NCBI GenBank assembly: GCA_016745215.1
Contig: CP050890.1
Coordinates: forward strand, 7,705,001-7,769,000
Length of the DNA: 64,000 bases
Reading direction: 5' to 3'
Source: Thiohalocapsa sp. PB-PSB1
GTDB taxonomy: Bacteria > Pseudomonadota > Gammaproteobacteria > Chromatiales > Chromatiaceae
The position numbers and the translations under genes were made by a program. Below the pieces are notes generated by a model. That model worked only from the letters and a program-made list of their open reading frames with translations. It made no database searches and was not told the origin of the DNA. Position 1 is the stretch's first letter. The number at the start of each line of letters is the position of its first letter. This document shows positions 16,994-29,228 of this stretch, in pieces.

Positions 16994-17938
16994 TCATCCG
17001 CCCATGATCGAACCAGTGGATCGGACAGTCGATCGATCCGTCATGGTTTGTGCCGAGGCAATCTCGCCCCGGGCTGTTTGGCTGGACCGCCCGGCCAACA
17101 GTCCGCCAATGGCGATCAGCACGCTGCCTGCGATCAGCCAAAACGTGATGCTCTCATCCCAGATCAACCAACCATAGGCGGCGCCGAACAGGACCGCGAA
17201 ATAGCCGAATGCACCCATGCGCGAGGCCGGTGCCAGCGACAGGCCATGGGTCAGCGCAAGCTGCCCCAGGGTGGCGCTGAGGGCGATGCCGAGCAGCCAC
17301 AGCAAGCTGTGCAGCGACGGTGTCTGCCAAGCCCAAAGCAAGGGCACCGAGGAGATCAAACCGGCAATCAATGCAAAATAAAAGACGATGCGCGTGGGCG
17401 GCTCGCTGGCCGACAGGCGACGTATCGTGACCTTGGCGAAGGCAGCCATGACGCCGCCGAGCAGGCCGATCAGCGCGACCGGCGAGACCATCGGTGAGTT
17501 ACCGGCAGGGCTCGGGTCGAGGATGACGATGACCCCAGCGAAACCGATACCGAGGGCAACCCAGAGCAGGGCGGTGACTTGTTCGTGCAGCCAGAGCATC
17601 GCGATCAACGGAATCAACAGCGGCGCGGTCAGCTTCAACAACATCGCCTCGGCCAGGGGCATGTGCGCAATGGCGTAGTAAAAGCAGTACATCGCCGATA
17701 CCCCCGCCACGGCGCGCACCAGGTGCAGGCTTGGTACTTTGGTGGCAATGTTGCCGATCCCGTGGCGCAATAACCAGGGTGCCAGCAGCGCAAGAGCGGC
17801 CAAATTGCGCGCAAAGACGATCATTTCATTCGGCAGATCCGCGGCAACAAAGCGCACGCCAACGCCCATGGTGGCAAAGCAAAGCTCGCCGAGAATGACG
17901 AATAGGGCGCCAAGTAATAGCGCCCGCTGGCTGCTCAT
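16994..17938 (-). CDS. EamA/DMT family transporter
   Basis: 314 residues with about ten hydrophobic helices in two EamA repeats. The first contains GVRFVAADLPNEMIVFARNLAALALL and the charged turn WLHEQVTALLW; the second starts near LIGLLGGVMAAFAK and ends with WDESITFWLIAGSVLIAIGG. Such proteins export metabolites or amino acids, but the substrate cannot be predicted. The start at 17938 (MSSQRALLLG) removes a 16-residue non-hydrophobic leader. Upstream of and probably co-transcribed with the GNAT gene. Confidence 0.88.
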   Translation of the reverse strand: MSSQRALLLGALFVILGELCFATMGVGVRFVAADLPNEMIVFARNLAALALLAPWLLRHGIGNIATKVPSLHLVRAVAGVSAMYCFYYAIAHMPLAEAMLLKLTAPLLIPLIAMLWLHEQVTALLWVALGIGFAGVIVILDPSPAGNSPMVSPVALIGLLGGVMAAFAKVTIRRLSASEPPTRIVFYFALIAGLISSVPLLWAWQTPSLHSLLWLLGIALSATLGQLALTHGLSLAPASRMGAFGYFAVLFGAAYGWLIWDESITFWLIAGSVLIAIGGLLAGRSSQTARGEIASAQTMTDRSTVRSTGSIMGG

Positions 17939-17991
17939 CGGGTGCGACCACAGGTTCGCTGAAAGATGGTGAAGACGATGATGCAAACGGA

Positions 17992-19374
17992 TCAGACAGC
18001 GCGCGCCTGAGCGGCGGCGTTGCCAATATATCGGGCTGGTGTCAGCGCCTTCAGTTCAGCCTTGGCCTGATCCGGGAGCGGCAGTCCATCGACGAATTCG
18101 GCCAATGCCTTGCTGTCGATGTGTTTGCCACGGGTCAGCGCCTTGAGTTTCTCGTAGGGCTGGTCCACTCCCCAACGGCGCATCAGGGTCTGGATCGGCT
18201 CCGCCAGCACCTCCCAGTTAGCGTCCAGATCGGCAGCCATGCGCTGGGTGTCGACATCCAGCTTGCCGATGCCTTTTTGCACCGATTGCAAGGCGATCGA
18301 TGTGTGCGCGATCCCAACCCCCAGATTGCGCAGCACGGTGGAGTCGGAGAGATCCCGCTGCCAGCGCGATATCGGCAATGTGGCTGCCAGGTGCCCGAGC
18401 AATGCGTTGGCGATGCCGAGATTGCCCTCGGCGTTTTCAAAATCGATCGGATTGACCTTGTGCGGCATGGTCGAGGAGCCGACCTCGTCCGGGAGGGTGC
18501 GCTGGGTAAAGTAGCCGAGCGAAATATAGCCCCAGAGATCGCGACAGAAATCCAGCAATATGATGTTGTAACGAGCGATCGCATCGAATAGTTCGGCCAT
18601 GTAATCGTGCGGTTCGATCTGGGTCGTACAGGGGTTCCAGGTCAGGCCCAGGGAGTTGACGAACTGTCGTGCAAAGGATGGCCAGTCTACCTCCGGGTAA
18701 GCTACCAGGTGTGCATTGTAGTTACCCACCGCCCCGTTGATCTTACCGAGCAGTGCGACCTTCTGCACCGCCCCGCGTTGTGTACGCAACCGGTGCACGA
18801 AGTTCGCCATCTCTTTACCCAGGGTGGTCGGTGAAGCCGGTTGGCCGTGGGTGCGAGCGAGCATCGGCAATGCGGCATAGCGTTGCGCCAAGTCGCGGAT
18901 GGCGTCGATGGTCGCATCCATCTCGGGCAATAAGACCGATTTGCGTGCCAAGTCCAACATCAGGCCTTGCGCCAGATTGTTGATGTCCTCGGATGTGCAA
19001 GCAAAATGGATGAATTCTGCGATCGCCTCCAATTCGGCATTGCCGGCAATGCGTTCCTTTAGGAAGTATTCCACTGCCTTGACGTCGTGATTGGTGGTGC
19101 GTTCGATGGCTTTGACCCGCGCCGCGTCGTCCAGCGAAAATCCGATCGCAATATCATTGAGCAATGCGTTTGCTCCATCCGACAGTTTTGATGCTTCCTG
19201 AATGCCGGGATGTGCCGCCAGTTCCTGTAGCCAGCGTACTTCCACCGACATGCGCTGCCGAATCAGTCCATATTCGCTGAAAATCGAGCGCAAGGCCGTG
19301 GTTTTTGCGGCATAGCGGCCGTCCACAGGGGAGATGGCGGTGAGGCTGCTGAGATCTAACGCGGTTCCAGTCAT
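17992..19374 (-). CDS. purB: Adenylosuccinate lyase
   Basis: 460 residues. Cleaves SAICAR and adenylosuccinate with release of fumarate in purine synthesis. The N-terminus LSSLTAISPVDGRYA, the catalytic-region ARTHGQPASPTTLGKE and the fumarase-superfamily signature GSSTMPHKVNPIDFEN are all present, and length matches E. coli PurB (456). Start taken at 19374; in-frame ATGs at 19386 and 19404 are alternatives. The gene lies 53 bases upstream of the EamA start on the same strand. Confidence 0.97.
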   Translation of the reverse strand: MTGTALDLSSLTAISPVDGRYAAKTTALRSIFSEYGLIRQRMSVEVRWLQELAAHPGIQEASKLSDGANALLNDIAIGFSLDDAARVKAIERTTNHDVKAVEYFLKERIAGNAELEAIAEFIHFACTSEDINNLAQGLMLDLARKSVLLPEMDATIDAIRDLAQRYAALPMLARTHGQPASPTTLGKEMANFVHRLRTQRGAVQKVALLGKINGAVGNYNAHLVAYPEVDWPSFARQFVNSLGLTWNPCTTQIEPHDYMAELFDAIARYNIILLDFCRDLWGYISLGYFTQRTLPDEVGSSTMPHKVNPIDFENAEGNLGIANALLGHLAATLPISRWQRDLSDSTVLRNLGVGIAHTSIALQSVQKGIGKLDVDTQRMAADLDANWEVLAEPIQTLMRRWGVDQPYEKLKALTRGKHIDSKALAEFVDGLPLPDQAKAELKALTPARYIGNAAAQARAV

Positions 19375-19601
19375 CTTGGGTTCCATGGTTTTGGTCGACA
19401 CCAAGGTCGAGGTGATTCGTGTTCCGGGTCGGGCAGTGCTGCTGCCGCGTCGGTGCGGCGTGCAACCCTGAGACCCAGCGTATACACAAGCATGGCGTGC
19501 GATGCGCTCGAGTCCATCGACCAGCGCATCCTGTTCAGCGCTCCCGGCACCTGGCCTTGGCCGCGGCGCAAGCGCCGCGTTGCTGGGCCGGTTCGCTGCT
19601 G

Positions 19602-22262
<2,661 letters not shown>

Positions 22263-22394
22263 AGGGGCTCCGGGTGGTGTTGTTGCAGTGCAGAAACTTA
22301 TTGATTCTAGCCTTGCTGGCGGCGCAGCGCACCCACGTTGGCCGAATTGTTTCTATTTAGTTGCCATTCGGTGCCGCTGACCCGCCGGCAACCC

Positions 22395-23024
22395 TCAGGC
22401 GCTGGTGGCCGTGGTCAGATAAGCGCGGGCGGAATCCAGCAATTTGCGCCGCGCGAACAGAATCTGCCAGCGACTGCCGCCGGTCTGCCGCCACAGCAAT
22501 GCCGCGCGGATGCCGGCTAACAATAGCGCGCGCACCCGATCCTGATTCTCTGGGTTCTGTAGATAAAGCGGATTGCCGCGGATGACGATGCGCGGTTCCA
22601 GTTTGCTGATGGTATCAGAATAAATACCCGCGAGACCGGCGAGCACCTCCCGGTCCAGCAGCGGCAGGTTCCCACGTGCGTTGGCGGCACCGGAAATTCG
22701 ACTGGCGATGAGCGAGAGCATGTCGCGCCGGTTCGCCAGCAGACGTTCGTGGCGCAGCAATGCGATGGTGTAGCCCGTCAGTTCAAGATCCCGCTCCGGT
22801 TCGCCGGTGATCTGGGCGACCACCTGGCGCGCACCGGTGGATACCGCCCCGGGTTCGCCAAACACCGAGGGTACGTCGTCGGCGTCGATCTGAAACAGGC
22901 TGTAAATACAGGGCTCCATCTGCTCGATATCGACGCTACCGCGGTTGGCGATGCGCTGCACGCAGTGGGCCGCCTGGTGGAGCCCGGCGAGGGCGATAAT
23001 ACGGTCTTGATCGGTGTAATCCAT
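22395..23024 (-). CDS. hflD: HflD, high-frequency lysogenisation protein homologue
   Basis: 209 residues, all-helical, like E. coli HflD (213). Recognised by DRIIALAGLHQAAHCVQRIANRG at the N-terminus, ELTGYTIALLRHERLL in the middle and RALLLAGIRAALLWRQTGGSRWQILFAR near the end. In E. coli it follows mnmA in an operon, and the same order is kept here. The 171-bp gap holds a 7-bp inverted repeat GCCTATG/CATAGGC near 23173-23187 with no T-run. Confidence 0.95.
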   Translation of the reverse strand: MDYTDQDRIIALAGLHQAAHCVQRIANRGSVDIEQMEPCIYSLFQIDADDVPSVFGEPGAVSTGARQVVAQITGEPERDLELTGYTIALLRHERLLANRRDMLSLIASRISGAANARGNLPLLDREVLAGLAGIYSDTISKLEPRIVIRGNPLYLQNPENQDRVRALLLAGIRAALLWRQTGGSRWQILFARRKLLDSARAYLTTATSA

Positions 23025-23195
23025 ATTGCGTTTTGAGGTTTCAGAGTCAAATGATTGATTTTGCGCGCAATGCTCGTCATTGGATTGAAACGGCGAATTG
23101 GTGGATTCGCCATATTAATCTGATTAAGACCGATAAATGAGTCGAATGATCCGCTTGTCCATTGTCAGTGCTGCCTATGACATAGGCTTTGTAAA

Positions 23196-24326
23196 TCATT
23201 GCCCGCTGCGCACGACCAGGCTGCCGCCCAGGCATTCGTCGCCACGATAAAACACCACCGACTGGCCTGGTGTGATGGCCCGCTGAGGTTCGGCGAAGCT
23301 TACCTGGCATTGATTGCCATCGTACGCGACGATAGTACAGGCTTGCAGCGGTTGTCGATGTCGTAACCGGCACAGGCAGTCGAATGGCGCTGGGCCTGGT
23401 GCTTGACCGCTGATCCAGTGCAAGCGTTCGCCTACCAATCGATCGGCAAACAGCAGAGCGTGATCTCGACCCTGCACAACGATGAGGCGGTTGTGCACGG
23501 CATCCTTGGCGGCAACGAACCAAGGTGCCTCACCGGCATCGCGCACGCCGCCGATCCCAAGTCCCTGGCGCTGGCCGATGGTATGCCAAGCAAGGCCACG
23601 ATGCGTGCCCAGCACCTGGCCCTCGGGCGTTTCGATGGAACCTGGTTCGCTCGGCAGCCAGCGTGCCAGGAAATCGCCAAAACGTCGTTCGCCAATAAAG
23701 CAGATGCCGGTGCTATCTTTCTTATCAGCGTTGGCAAGGCCCAGTTGGCGAGCGATTGCACGCACATCGGCCTTGGTCAGTTCGGCCAGCGGAAACAAAG
23801 TTCGTGCCAGTTGATGTTGATCCAGCAGATGCAGAAAGTAGGTTTGGTCTTTATCTACATCGGCACATAGGCGCAGCTGGCAGCCGTCGTTGTTCTCGCG
23901 GCGGGCGTTCGGCTTGTCTCGGGTCACGCGAGCATAATGCCCGGTTGCAATCCAATCGGCTCCCAGCTCGAGAGCATGATCCAGAAAGGCATGAAATTTG
24001 ATTTCGCGATTGCACAGCACATCCGGGTTTGGAGTCCGCAACGCGCGATATTCGGCCAGAAACTGCTCGAATACCCGATCCCAGTACTCGCTGGCAAAAT
24101 TCACCCTATGCAACTGAATGCCCAGTCTAGCGGCCACCGCTTCGGCATCCGCCAGATCCTGCGCCGCCGCACAGTAGCCCGGCTCGTCGTCTTCCTCCCA
24201 GTTCTTCATGAACAGCGCCTCGACCAGGTAACCCTGTTGTAACAGCAAATACGCGGCGATTGCCGAATCGACCCCGCCGGACAGACCGACGATGACGCGC
24301 TGACGAGAGATGGGAGAGCAAGACAT
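23196..24326 (-). CDS. mnmA: tRNA 2-thiouridylase MnmA
   Basis: 376 residues. Installs 2-thiouridine at position 34 of Lys, Glu and Gln tRNAs. The PP-loop VGLSGGVDSAIAAY that activates the uridine is near residue 12; the two catalytic cysteines lie in NPDVLCNREIKF and STGICFIGERRF. The C-terminal beta-barrel ends GQSVVFYRGDECLGG. Length and motifs are complete. First gene of the mnmA-hflD pair. Confidence 0.98.
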   Translation of the reverse strand: MSCSPISRQRVIVGLSGGVDSAIAAYLLLQQGYLVEALFMKNWEEDDEPGYCAAAQDLADAEAVAARLGIQLHRVNFASEYWDRVFEQFLAEYRALRTPNPDVLCNREIKFHAFLDHALELGADWIATGHYARVTRDKPNARRENNDGCQLRLCADVDKDQTYFLHLLDQHQLARTLFPLAELTKADVRAIARQLGLANADKKDSTGICFIGERRFGDFLARWLPSEPGSIETPEGQVLGTHRGLAWHTIGQRQGLGIGGVRDAGEAPWFVAAKDAVHNRLIVVQGRDHALLFADRLVGERLHWISGQAPGPAPFDCLCRLRHRQPLQACTIVAYDGNQCQVSFAEPQRAITPGQSVVFYRGDECLGGSLVVRSGQ

Positions 24327-24592
24327 GCGGTGAATTCTACAATGTTGCAGCTCGGTTACGAACCTTGGATCGAGATGGGAAAAAACGCCTGATCTTGTTG
24401 CGCATCGGCAGGATAATCAGTTTGGATTTGGTATCAGCCCAGAGGCGATATCAAACATTATCTTAAATGCCGTGCGCAATGTCAGCATCGAGCCAAAGGG
24501 CGCGAAAAGACCTCTGAACGGCCCTAATCCGCCCGTTGTTGGTCGTGCTATCAGAGTGTAATCGGTCCAGATTAGGCCCATGTCCAACACCT
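24327..24592. other. Gene-free spacer between mnmA and the yjbQ relic
   Basis: 266 bases with no recognised gene, RNA or repeat. The last ~20 bases are shared with the region downstream of the intact yjbQ copy (27655-27675), marking where that duplication begins. Confidence 0.4.
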
Positions 24593-24969
24593 CTAATCAG
24601 ACTGTGCATCTGCATCCTGAAGCAGGGTACAAACGATGCGGCGAATCGATCGCGGCCCATCGAATTCACAACAAAAGATGGTTTGCCAAGTCGATAAGCC
24701 AAACTCGCCGTCCATCAGCGGTATCCTCTCCGACGGCCTCACCAGTCCGGATTCGAGGTGCGAGTCACCGTTGTCATCCTTGGCATCATGCCGCCAAAGG
24801 CCGCGCGGAATCAGCTTGCCTAGCAATGCAATCACGTCTGTCTGTACGCTGTCATCCCAGTTTTCCTGAATCATCACCGCCGCAGTTGCTCCCTGGGCAT
24901 ATGGGTTGACTAAGCCGTTTGGGATTCTGCTGCGCTGTACGATGGCTTTCACTTGGGGGGTGATATCGA
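24593..24969 (-). pseudogene. YjbQ (UPF0047) gene lacking its 5' end
   Basis: Encodes the last ~125 residues of a YjbQ-type protein: QVKAIVQRSRIPNGLVN, AAVMIQENWDDSVQTD, DGEFGLSTWQTIFCCEFDGPR. It is nearly identical to the intact gene at 27676-28098 but stops at ITPQ where a family-A MITE begins (24970), so the first ~15 codons, start and ribosome site are gone. An internal ATG at 24952 exists but has no ribosome site. Inverse shared 3' flank confirms a duplication followed by disruption. Confidence 0.8.
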
Positions 24970-25114
24970 CCAGTGCTCTGCTGCGGAAGTCGCGAGATCA
25001 TTTGCGGTCGTTGTCGTTGTCGCAATCGTGGTCGTCATCGATAACCCACGATGAGCGACTAGGACAACGATAAACAGCAGAAACGGTAGCGGGACATCCG
25101 CACCGCTGGACTGG
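24970..25114 (-). mobile_element. Family-A MITE, copy 1 (truncates yjbQ)
   Basis: 145 bp, reverse relative to the copies at 31241 and 46291. Its ends read CCAGTGCTCTGCTGCGGA and, on the other strand, CCAGTCCAGCGGTGCGGA, each with CCAG instead of CTAG, so both ends have decayed. The centre has a GTTGTC-type hexamer tract. Confidence 0.8.
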
Positions 25115-25194
25115 CTTCCTTGTTGTGAGCGACCCCCTGCTTGTGTGAAGGCGAGAACGGGACGGGTAACGGAGAGGTTGGAGAGGATCATTTG

Positions 25195-25224
25195 CTGGTG
25201 ACGAAGCTCCAGCCGCGTCACCAG
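25195..25224. repeat. 9-bp stem inverted repeat
   Basis: CTGGTGACG, a 12-base loop containing AAGCTCCAGCCG, then CGTCACCAG. Perfect stem in the 155-bp spacer between a family-A MITE and an FHB element. Nothing else is recognised in that spacer. Confidence 0.5.
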
Positions 25225-25269
25225 AAGTCTGACAACGATTACTTTATATAGTCTCAGCGCTCTGGAATC

Positions 25270-25885
25270 TAGTAGCGGTTCATGAATAACCTCTACCACG
25301 CTATCCAGACATCGGCGGAGTGCAATCGGGGTTGGGGTCGCTATCGGAATCGGAATTGAGAGAGAAAACGCCCTATGCCATTCGGTCATGAGAAGCTCGA
25401 CGCATAGCGTGCGGCCATCGAGTAGGTCGGCTGGGCCTAGCGCGACTGCGAGCATGTGAAAGGACAGCGTAACGCGAAGGATCAACGCCTGTGTGCATCT
25501 TAGGCGCGCATCGTAGGCGCGCATCGCAGGCCATCGCGCTGAACATTACCGAGGGTAACGGCAAAGCGACGAGCGGGGATCGATGCCGGTCGTTTGAAAT
25601 CGCACGAGGCTTTGCGCTGGAGTGCGCTGCGATTGAGGACGTGCTCGCTGGTGTGCGATGCGTTGTGCGCAGACGACAACAGCAAGCAAAAGGCACTGCT
25701 CGATCGTCGTGTGGCCATGCTGACGACGCTCGGACAGCGTGGCGACGCGGTCAGCGAGGAGCTTGGCGGATGGGTTGGTCGGTTCGATACCGACGCCGAT
25801 ACCGACGCCGATAGCGGTACCAAATGAGTCGGCAGGCGACACCCAAGCCAAAAACCTGTTTAGCTTGTTTCTGCACCATCACCTA
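25270..25885 (+). mobile_element. FHB element, copy 1
   Basis: About 616 bp, from TAGTAGCGGTTCATGAATAA to GCACCATCACCTA. Its boundaries come from comparison with three other full copies (31539, 37865 reverse, 60639). It contains a dead four-helix-bundle gene flanked by hexamer tracts, TCGGAA-type before and CCGATA/CCGACG-type after. The two ends are weakly inverted (about 11 of 19 positions). Confidence 0.85.
25375..25790 (+). pseudogene. Four-helix-bundle (23S rRNA IVP-like) gene, dead copy 1
   Basis: The frame from ATG 25375 reads MPFGHEKLDA then TAG where Tyr is expected, RAAIE then TAG, VGWA then TAG, and continues as a four-helix-bundle protein: later frames give ALNITEGNGKATSGDR and FEIARGFALECAAIEDVLA. 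Three stop codons and frame changes make it non-functional. Such proteins are usually encoded in 23S rRNA intervening sequences; here the gene is cargo of a repeat. Confidence 0.75.
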
Positions 25886-26941
25886 TGGCAACTCATGGCT
25901 TTGCTGGCCGAGCCCGATACACTTCGTAACGATTCGAATCGCATTGCTTCCCCGATTACGATAGCGATAAGAACAAGAACAGCGCCAACGGTTGTCTTCG
26001 GCGATGGCCCAATTCTCCCACAGGGCGCCGATATCCGGGCGCAGGGCGTCAACGGAGAAGGTATTGAGCAGGGCATTGCGGATGCCCTTGTCCCAAAAGA
26101 CTATCTTGCGGCCCTTAGCGATTTCATTGCGCGGGTTGGTGCTGAACGAGGGCAGGCGAAAGATGACGAAGGTCTGCTCCAATGGGTCCAGGTATCCTTC
26201 CACCGTCGGACTAGCCATCTGTAACTGAGTGGCCAACTCGCTCACGGACACCTCAGAGCCGGCCTGGTGGGCCAGCAACAGAAGCAGCCGCTTGATAAGG
26301 TCCGGCGTCTTGACCAGCCCGGTCTGCAGCACGTCCTTCCACAGGTAATCCGCCCCTAATTCACGCAGCAGGGCAGCCGGATTCGGGGGCACCACCACCT
26401 CCGGATAGCTGCCAAAGGCCAGACGCTGCAGCAGCCAGGCCCGCAGCTGTGGGGCGCAGTGCCGGCACAGGTGCTCTCGCGGCATCTCCGCTGTGGCCCA
26501 GGGCTGGGTGGCTAAGGTCTCAGCGAACAGCAAGGGCGGCAGGATCAGCTTGCGGTTGCGTCCGGTCAGGCTCTCGGCGGCCTGGTCGAGCAGGTTCAGC
26601 GAGGAGGAGCCAAGTAACAGGATCTGCACCAGCAGGCGCGGGTCAGGCCAACCCTTGACGATGCGGGCCGCCTCCGGCAGGCGCTGGGCCTCATCCACCA
26701 CCAGCAGCGGCGGACTGTCGAAGCTGCGCAGCGCGTCTGCCGGTGGCAGGCTGGCGGCAGCCAGAAAGCGCGCCTTGTCCACCTCCAGGTCGAAATTGAG
26801 AAAGAGCGCGTCATGCCCGCCGGCCACATGCTCGACCAGCGTGGTCTTGCCGACCTGACGCGCGCCCAGTACGAAACCGACCTTGGTGCCGGACAGGATC
26901 TCTGCGAGCAGGGATTCGGCGGTTCTCTTGATAGACTTGTA
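25883..26941 (-). pseudogene. AAA ATPase with DUF4143, both ends lost
   Basis: Encodes RTAESLLAEILSGTKVGF, the Walker A GARQVGKTTLVEHV, the Walker B region PPLLVVDEAQRLP, a helix-turn-helix-like middle (SVSELATQLQMASPTVEGYL) and part of the DUF4143 nuclease-like region up to IGALWENWA. No ATG, GTG or TTG precedes Walker A; a TAA lies at 26942-26944 where the start is expected. After GALWENWA the normal C-terminus (about 100 residues) is replaced by hexamer-rich sequence and the edge of FHB copy 1. A GTG at 26827 would make an ATPase without Walker A. Confidence 0.8.
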
Positions 26942-27094
26942 TTACAGAATGACCTGTGATTCTGTATACCACGATGGCAAGTCGGATCGGCAGCGGGGGT
27001 TCGCAACGGCGGGTTGGCGCTCGTGATCCGCTCTTGGGCCGGTTACTACGAAACGGGCTTATTCGGACGCAGTCGCGGGCCTGCCGCGTCGATT

Positions 27095-27250
27095 TCGAAC
27101 CTCGATGTCGAGGGCGAGCAGGCGGTGGGGGAGGCCATTGACGCCCTCAAGATGCGCGGCGCGCCTTAGATCGTCATCGCCCATCGGCTGAACATCCTGG
27201 GTGTCATGGACAAGGTGGTCATAATTTTGGCCCCGGCTCTCTTCCCCTGA
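27095..27250 (+). pseudogene. ABC ATPase C-terminal remnant (type I secretion-like)
   Basis: A frame with one stop reads SNLDVEGEQAVGEAIDALK, a D-loop region, then a TAG, then IVIAHRLNILGVMDKVVI with the switch His (H-loop). This order and wording match the nucleotide-binding domain end of PrtD/HlyB-type type I secretion ATPases. The rest of the gene is not found. Confidence 0.65.
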
Positions 27251-27675
27251 TCGGCACCGCCGAGGTCGCCCTCAATGAACTGCTGAGCGGCAAGGCCACC
27301 ATCAGCCCCTGCCTTGGCCGCTATAGCCGCCAGCCCGAGGGCGTAACCCAGTGCTCGCCGGAGCGCCTCCTAGAGGAGCGGACTCTGAGCGGCGTCGGCA
27401 AGCGCTTCGATTTCGTCGCGGGCCTGCAAATCGTCACCGTTGGAAATACCGAGGGGCTCGTGATGCTGGACTTTTGCAACGGTCGCAATCTACGCTGTTT
27501 CCTGCGTTCGAGTACCGACATAAGGCTTCCCAACTGGATCGCGCAGAGCCATGCGTTCGCCGACGACATCCCATTGACGCGCTCCTATGCGCCCTATTCG
27601 GCGGAATCCAAATTGCCAGCGCCAGGGAGCTATTGCGCGGACAGCTTCACCGATCTTGGCCCATGCCCACCATCT
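27251..27675. other. No recognised gene
   Basis: An open frame on the plus strand runs about 120 codons (LNELLSGKATISPCLGRY and on) with no start signal and no family I know. It lies between two pseudogenes and may be another relic. Confidence 0.4.
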
Positions 27676-28098
27676 CTAATCAGACTGTGCATCTACATCC
27701 TGAAGCAGGGTACAAACGATGCGGCGAATCGATCGCGGCCCATCGAATTCACAAAAGAAGATATTCTGCCAAGTAGATAAGCCAAGCTCGCCGTCCATCA
27801 GCGGTATCGTCTCCGACGGTCCCACCAGTCCGGATTTGAGATGCGAGTCACCGTTGCCATCCTGGGCATCATGCTGCCAAACGCCACGCGGAATCAGCTT
27901 GCTTAGCAATGCAATCACGTCTGTCTGTACGCTGTCATCCCAGTTTTCCTGAATCATCACCGCCGCAGTTGCTCCCTGGGCGTATAGGTTGACTAAGCCG
28001 TTCTGGATTCCGCTGCGCTGTACGATGGCTTTCACTTGGGGGGTGATATCGACTAGTTCCTCCCGTTTGGTCGTTTTTACCTGGATGATTTCGTGCAT
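27676..28098 (-). CDS. YjbQ family protein (UPF0047)
   Basis: 140 residues. YjbQ proteins are small trimeric enzymes with weak thiamin-phosphate-synthase-type activity; the physiological role is uncertain. Conserved features visible are VDITPQV, a variant of HTTAAI (AQGATAAVMIQENWD), GDSHLKSGLVG, DGELGLSTWQNIFFCEFDGPR. The His of the usual HTTA motif is Gln-Gly here, a departure that may affect activity. GGAGG precedes the ATG. A nearly identical 5'-truncated copy lies 3 kb upstream. Confidence 0.88.
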   Translation of the reverse strand: MHEIIQVKTTKREELVDITPQVKAIVQRSGIQNGLVNLYAQGATAAVMIQENWDDSVQTDVIALLSKLIPRGVWQHDAQDGNGDSHLKSGLVGPSETIPLMDGELGLSTWQNIFFCEFDGPRSIRRIVCTLLQDVDAQSD

Positions 28099-28408
28099 TA
28101 CAATCGCCTCCGCTGATGCAAGGACTATTTGTGTGCGCCTCGATCGTCAATTCGCTCAGGCCGCACCCGGGCCAAAGCGGGAAAGGAGTTCTACTCTGGA
28201 ATGGATTGGCAAAGGAGGGCAACGGGTTGCAGGCTGATTCGTCAAGGCTTCCCGCCTGCGGGACAGCAAGGTTCGATTCCTGTTTTTTAACATAGAACAA
28301 TGGATTATTCGAAAATTGCCTGGAACTTATAGCAACTTACCCAGGCTATGGCATATCAGTCTTGCTGGTCGAATAGTGTGGCCGCGGTTGCTCCGCGGGG
28401 AGGCCAAG
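28099..28408. other. Spacer upstream of yjbQ
   Basis: 310 bases holding the yjbQ ribosome-binding site (GGAGG, about 28108-28112). No other gene, RNA or repeat recognised. Confidence 0.4.
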
Positions 28409-28664
28409 CCTAGGCTGTCGAAATGTCCTGAGTTTTGATGCCAAACCGATTCCGGGTCTTGGATTGCTTCATCGAACGCACTGGGGAAGTCTCATCGGTA
28501 TCGGGGTCGCTATCGGAATCGGAATCGAATCCGCTCATCGATCAAAGCAGCCAGCTCGATACCAATCCTTATTTCCGACCTTGACACCGATCCCGACACC
28601 GACTAAGCCTCCATCAACCGGGAAGCGCTTGTTTTAGTGAGACTGTAGATTTCGACAGCCTAGG
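28409..28664 (-). mobile_element. Family-1 MITE, copy 2 (inverted relative to copy 1)
   Basis: 256 bp with the same perfect 16-bp ends as the copy at 15531-15787 and interior homology in reverse orientation. The flanks give a 5-bp duplication, CCAAG, on both sides. Different duplicated targets in the two copies prove independent insertions. Confidence 0.9.
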
Positions 28665-28696
28665 CCAAGCTGCGCGGCCATTCGGGCCGACATGAT

Positions 28697-29045
28697 TGCG
28701 TATTTCGATGGAATTGGTGCAGCGGCCAAATGTGAACCCGTCGCAAATCGTATTTCAGGACCGATCCATTGGAGGTGCAGTCGCGGCGGATCTGTCACGG
28801 TATTGCAAGCCCGCGGCGATGATTCTGTCCTCCACTTTCATAGGCCTGAAAGAGATGTTCTGGGAAGAGATGTTCTGGGAAGAGATGTTCTGGGAAGAGA
28901 TTGTTCTGGCGCTTCGGGATACCTGGCATGGTCGTCCGAGACCGCTGTAGAACGGAGAACGTGGTGCGATCGGTTGAATTCCCGATAATCGTCAAGCACG
29001 CTTTACGCTACGATATCGTAGCCCTGTCCGATGGCCTCGAGCGGG
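28697..29045 (+). pseudogene. Alpha/beta hydrolase relic with internal 15-bp repeat expansion
   Basis: Frame fragments read IVFQDRSIGGAVAADLS (a GxSxGG nucleophile elbow with Gly to Asp change), KPAAMILSSTFIGLKEM and, after a frame change, VVRDRCRTENVVRSVEFPIIV, matching serine-hydrolase order. Between them GAGATGTTCTGGGAA is repeated three times in tandem (28854-28898), replacing the helical cap. The frameshift and repeat show decay. Confidence 0.6.
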
Positions 29046-29228
29046 CTCGCTGCAAGCTTATACCAATGATGTTGAAGACGATGCGAACTAGAGATTTGCC
29101 GACGACTTCGGCCGAATTCGAACCTGATGTCGTCGGCTTTCTGGCTTTCTCAAGTAAGCATCGTATCATCGTCCCGGGCAATGCTCGTCCATCTCTGGAC
29201 TGGGGAATCAGCCTGACTCAATGCGCTT
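29046..29228. other. Short spacer, nothing recognised
   Basis: 183 bases after the hydrolase relic, with a 9-bp inverted repeat GCCGACGAC/ near 29098 and GTCGTCGGC near 29131. It could be a weak terminator-like hairpin for the gene ending at 29229; no T-run on either side. Confidence 0.3.
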
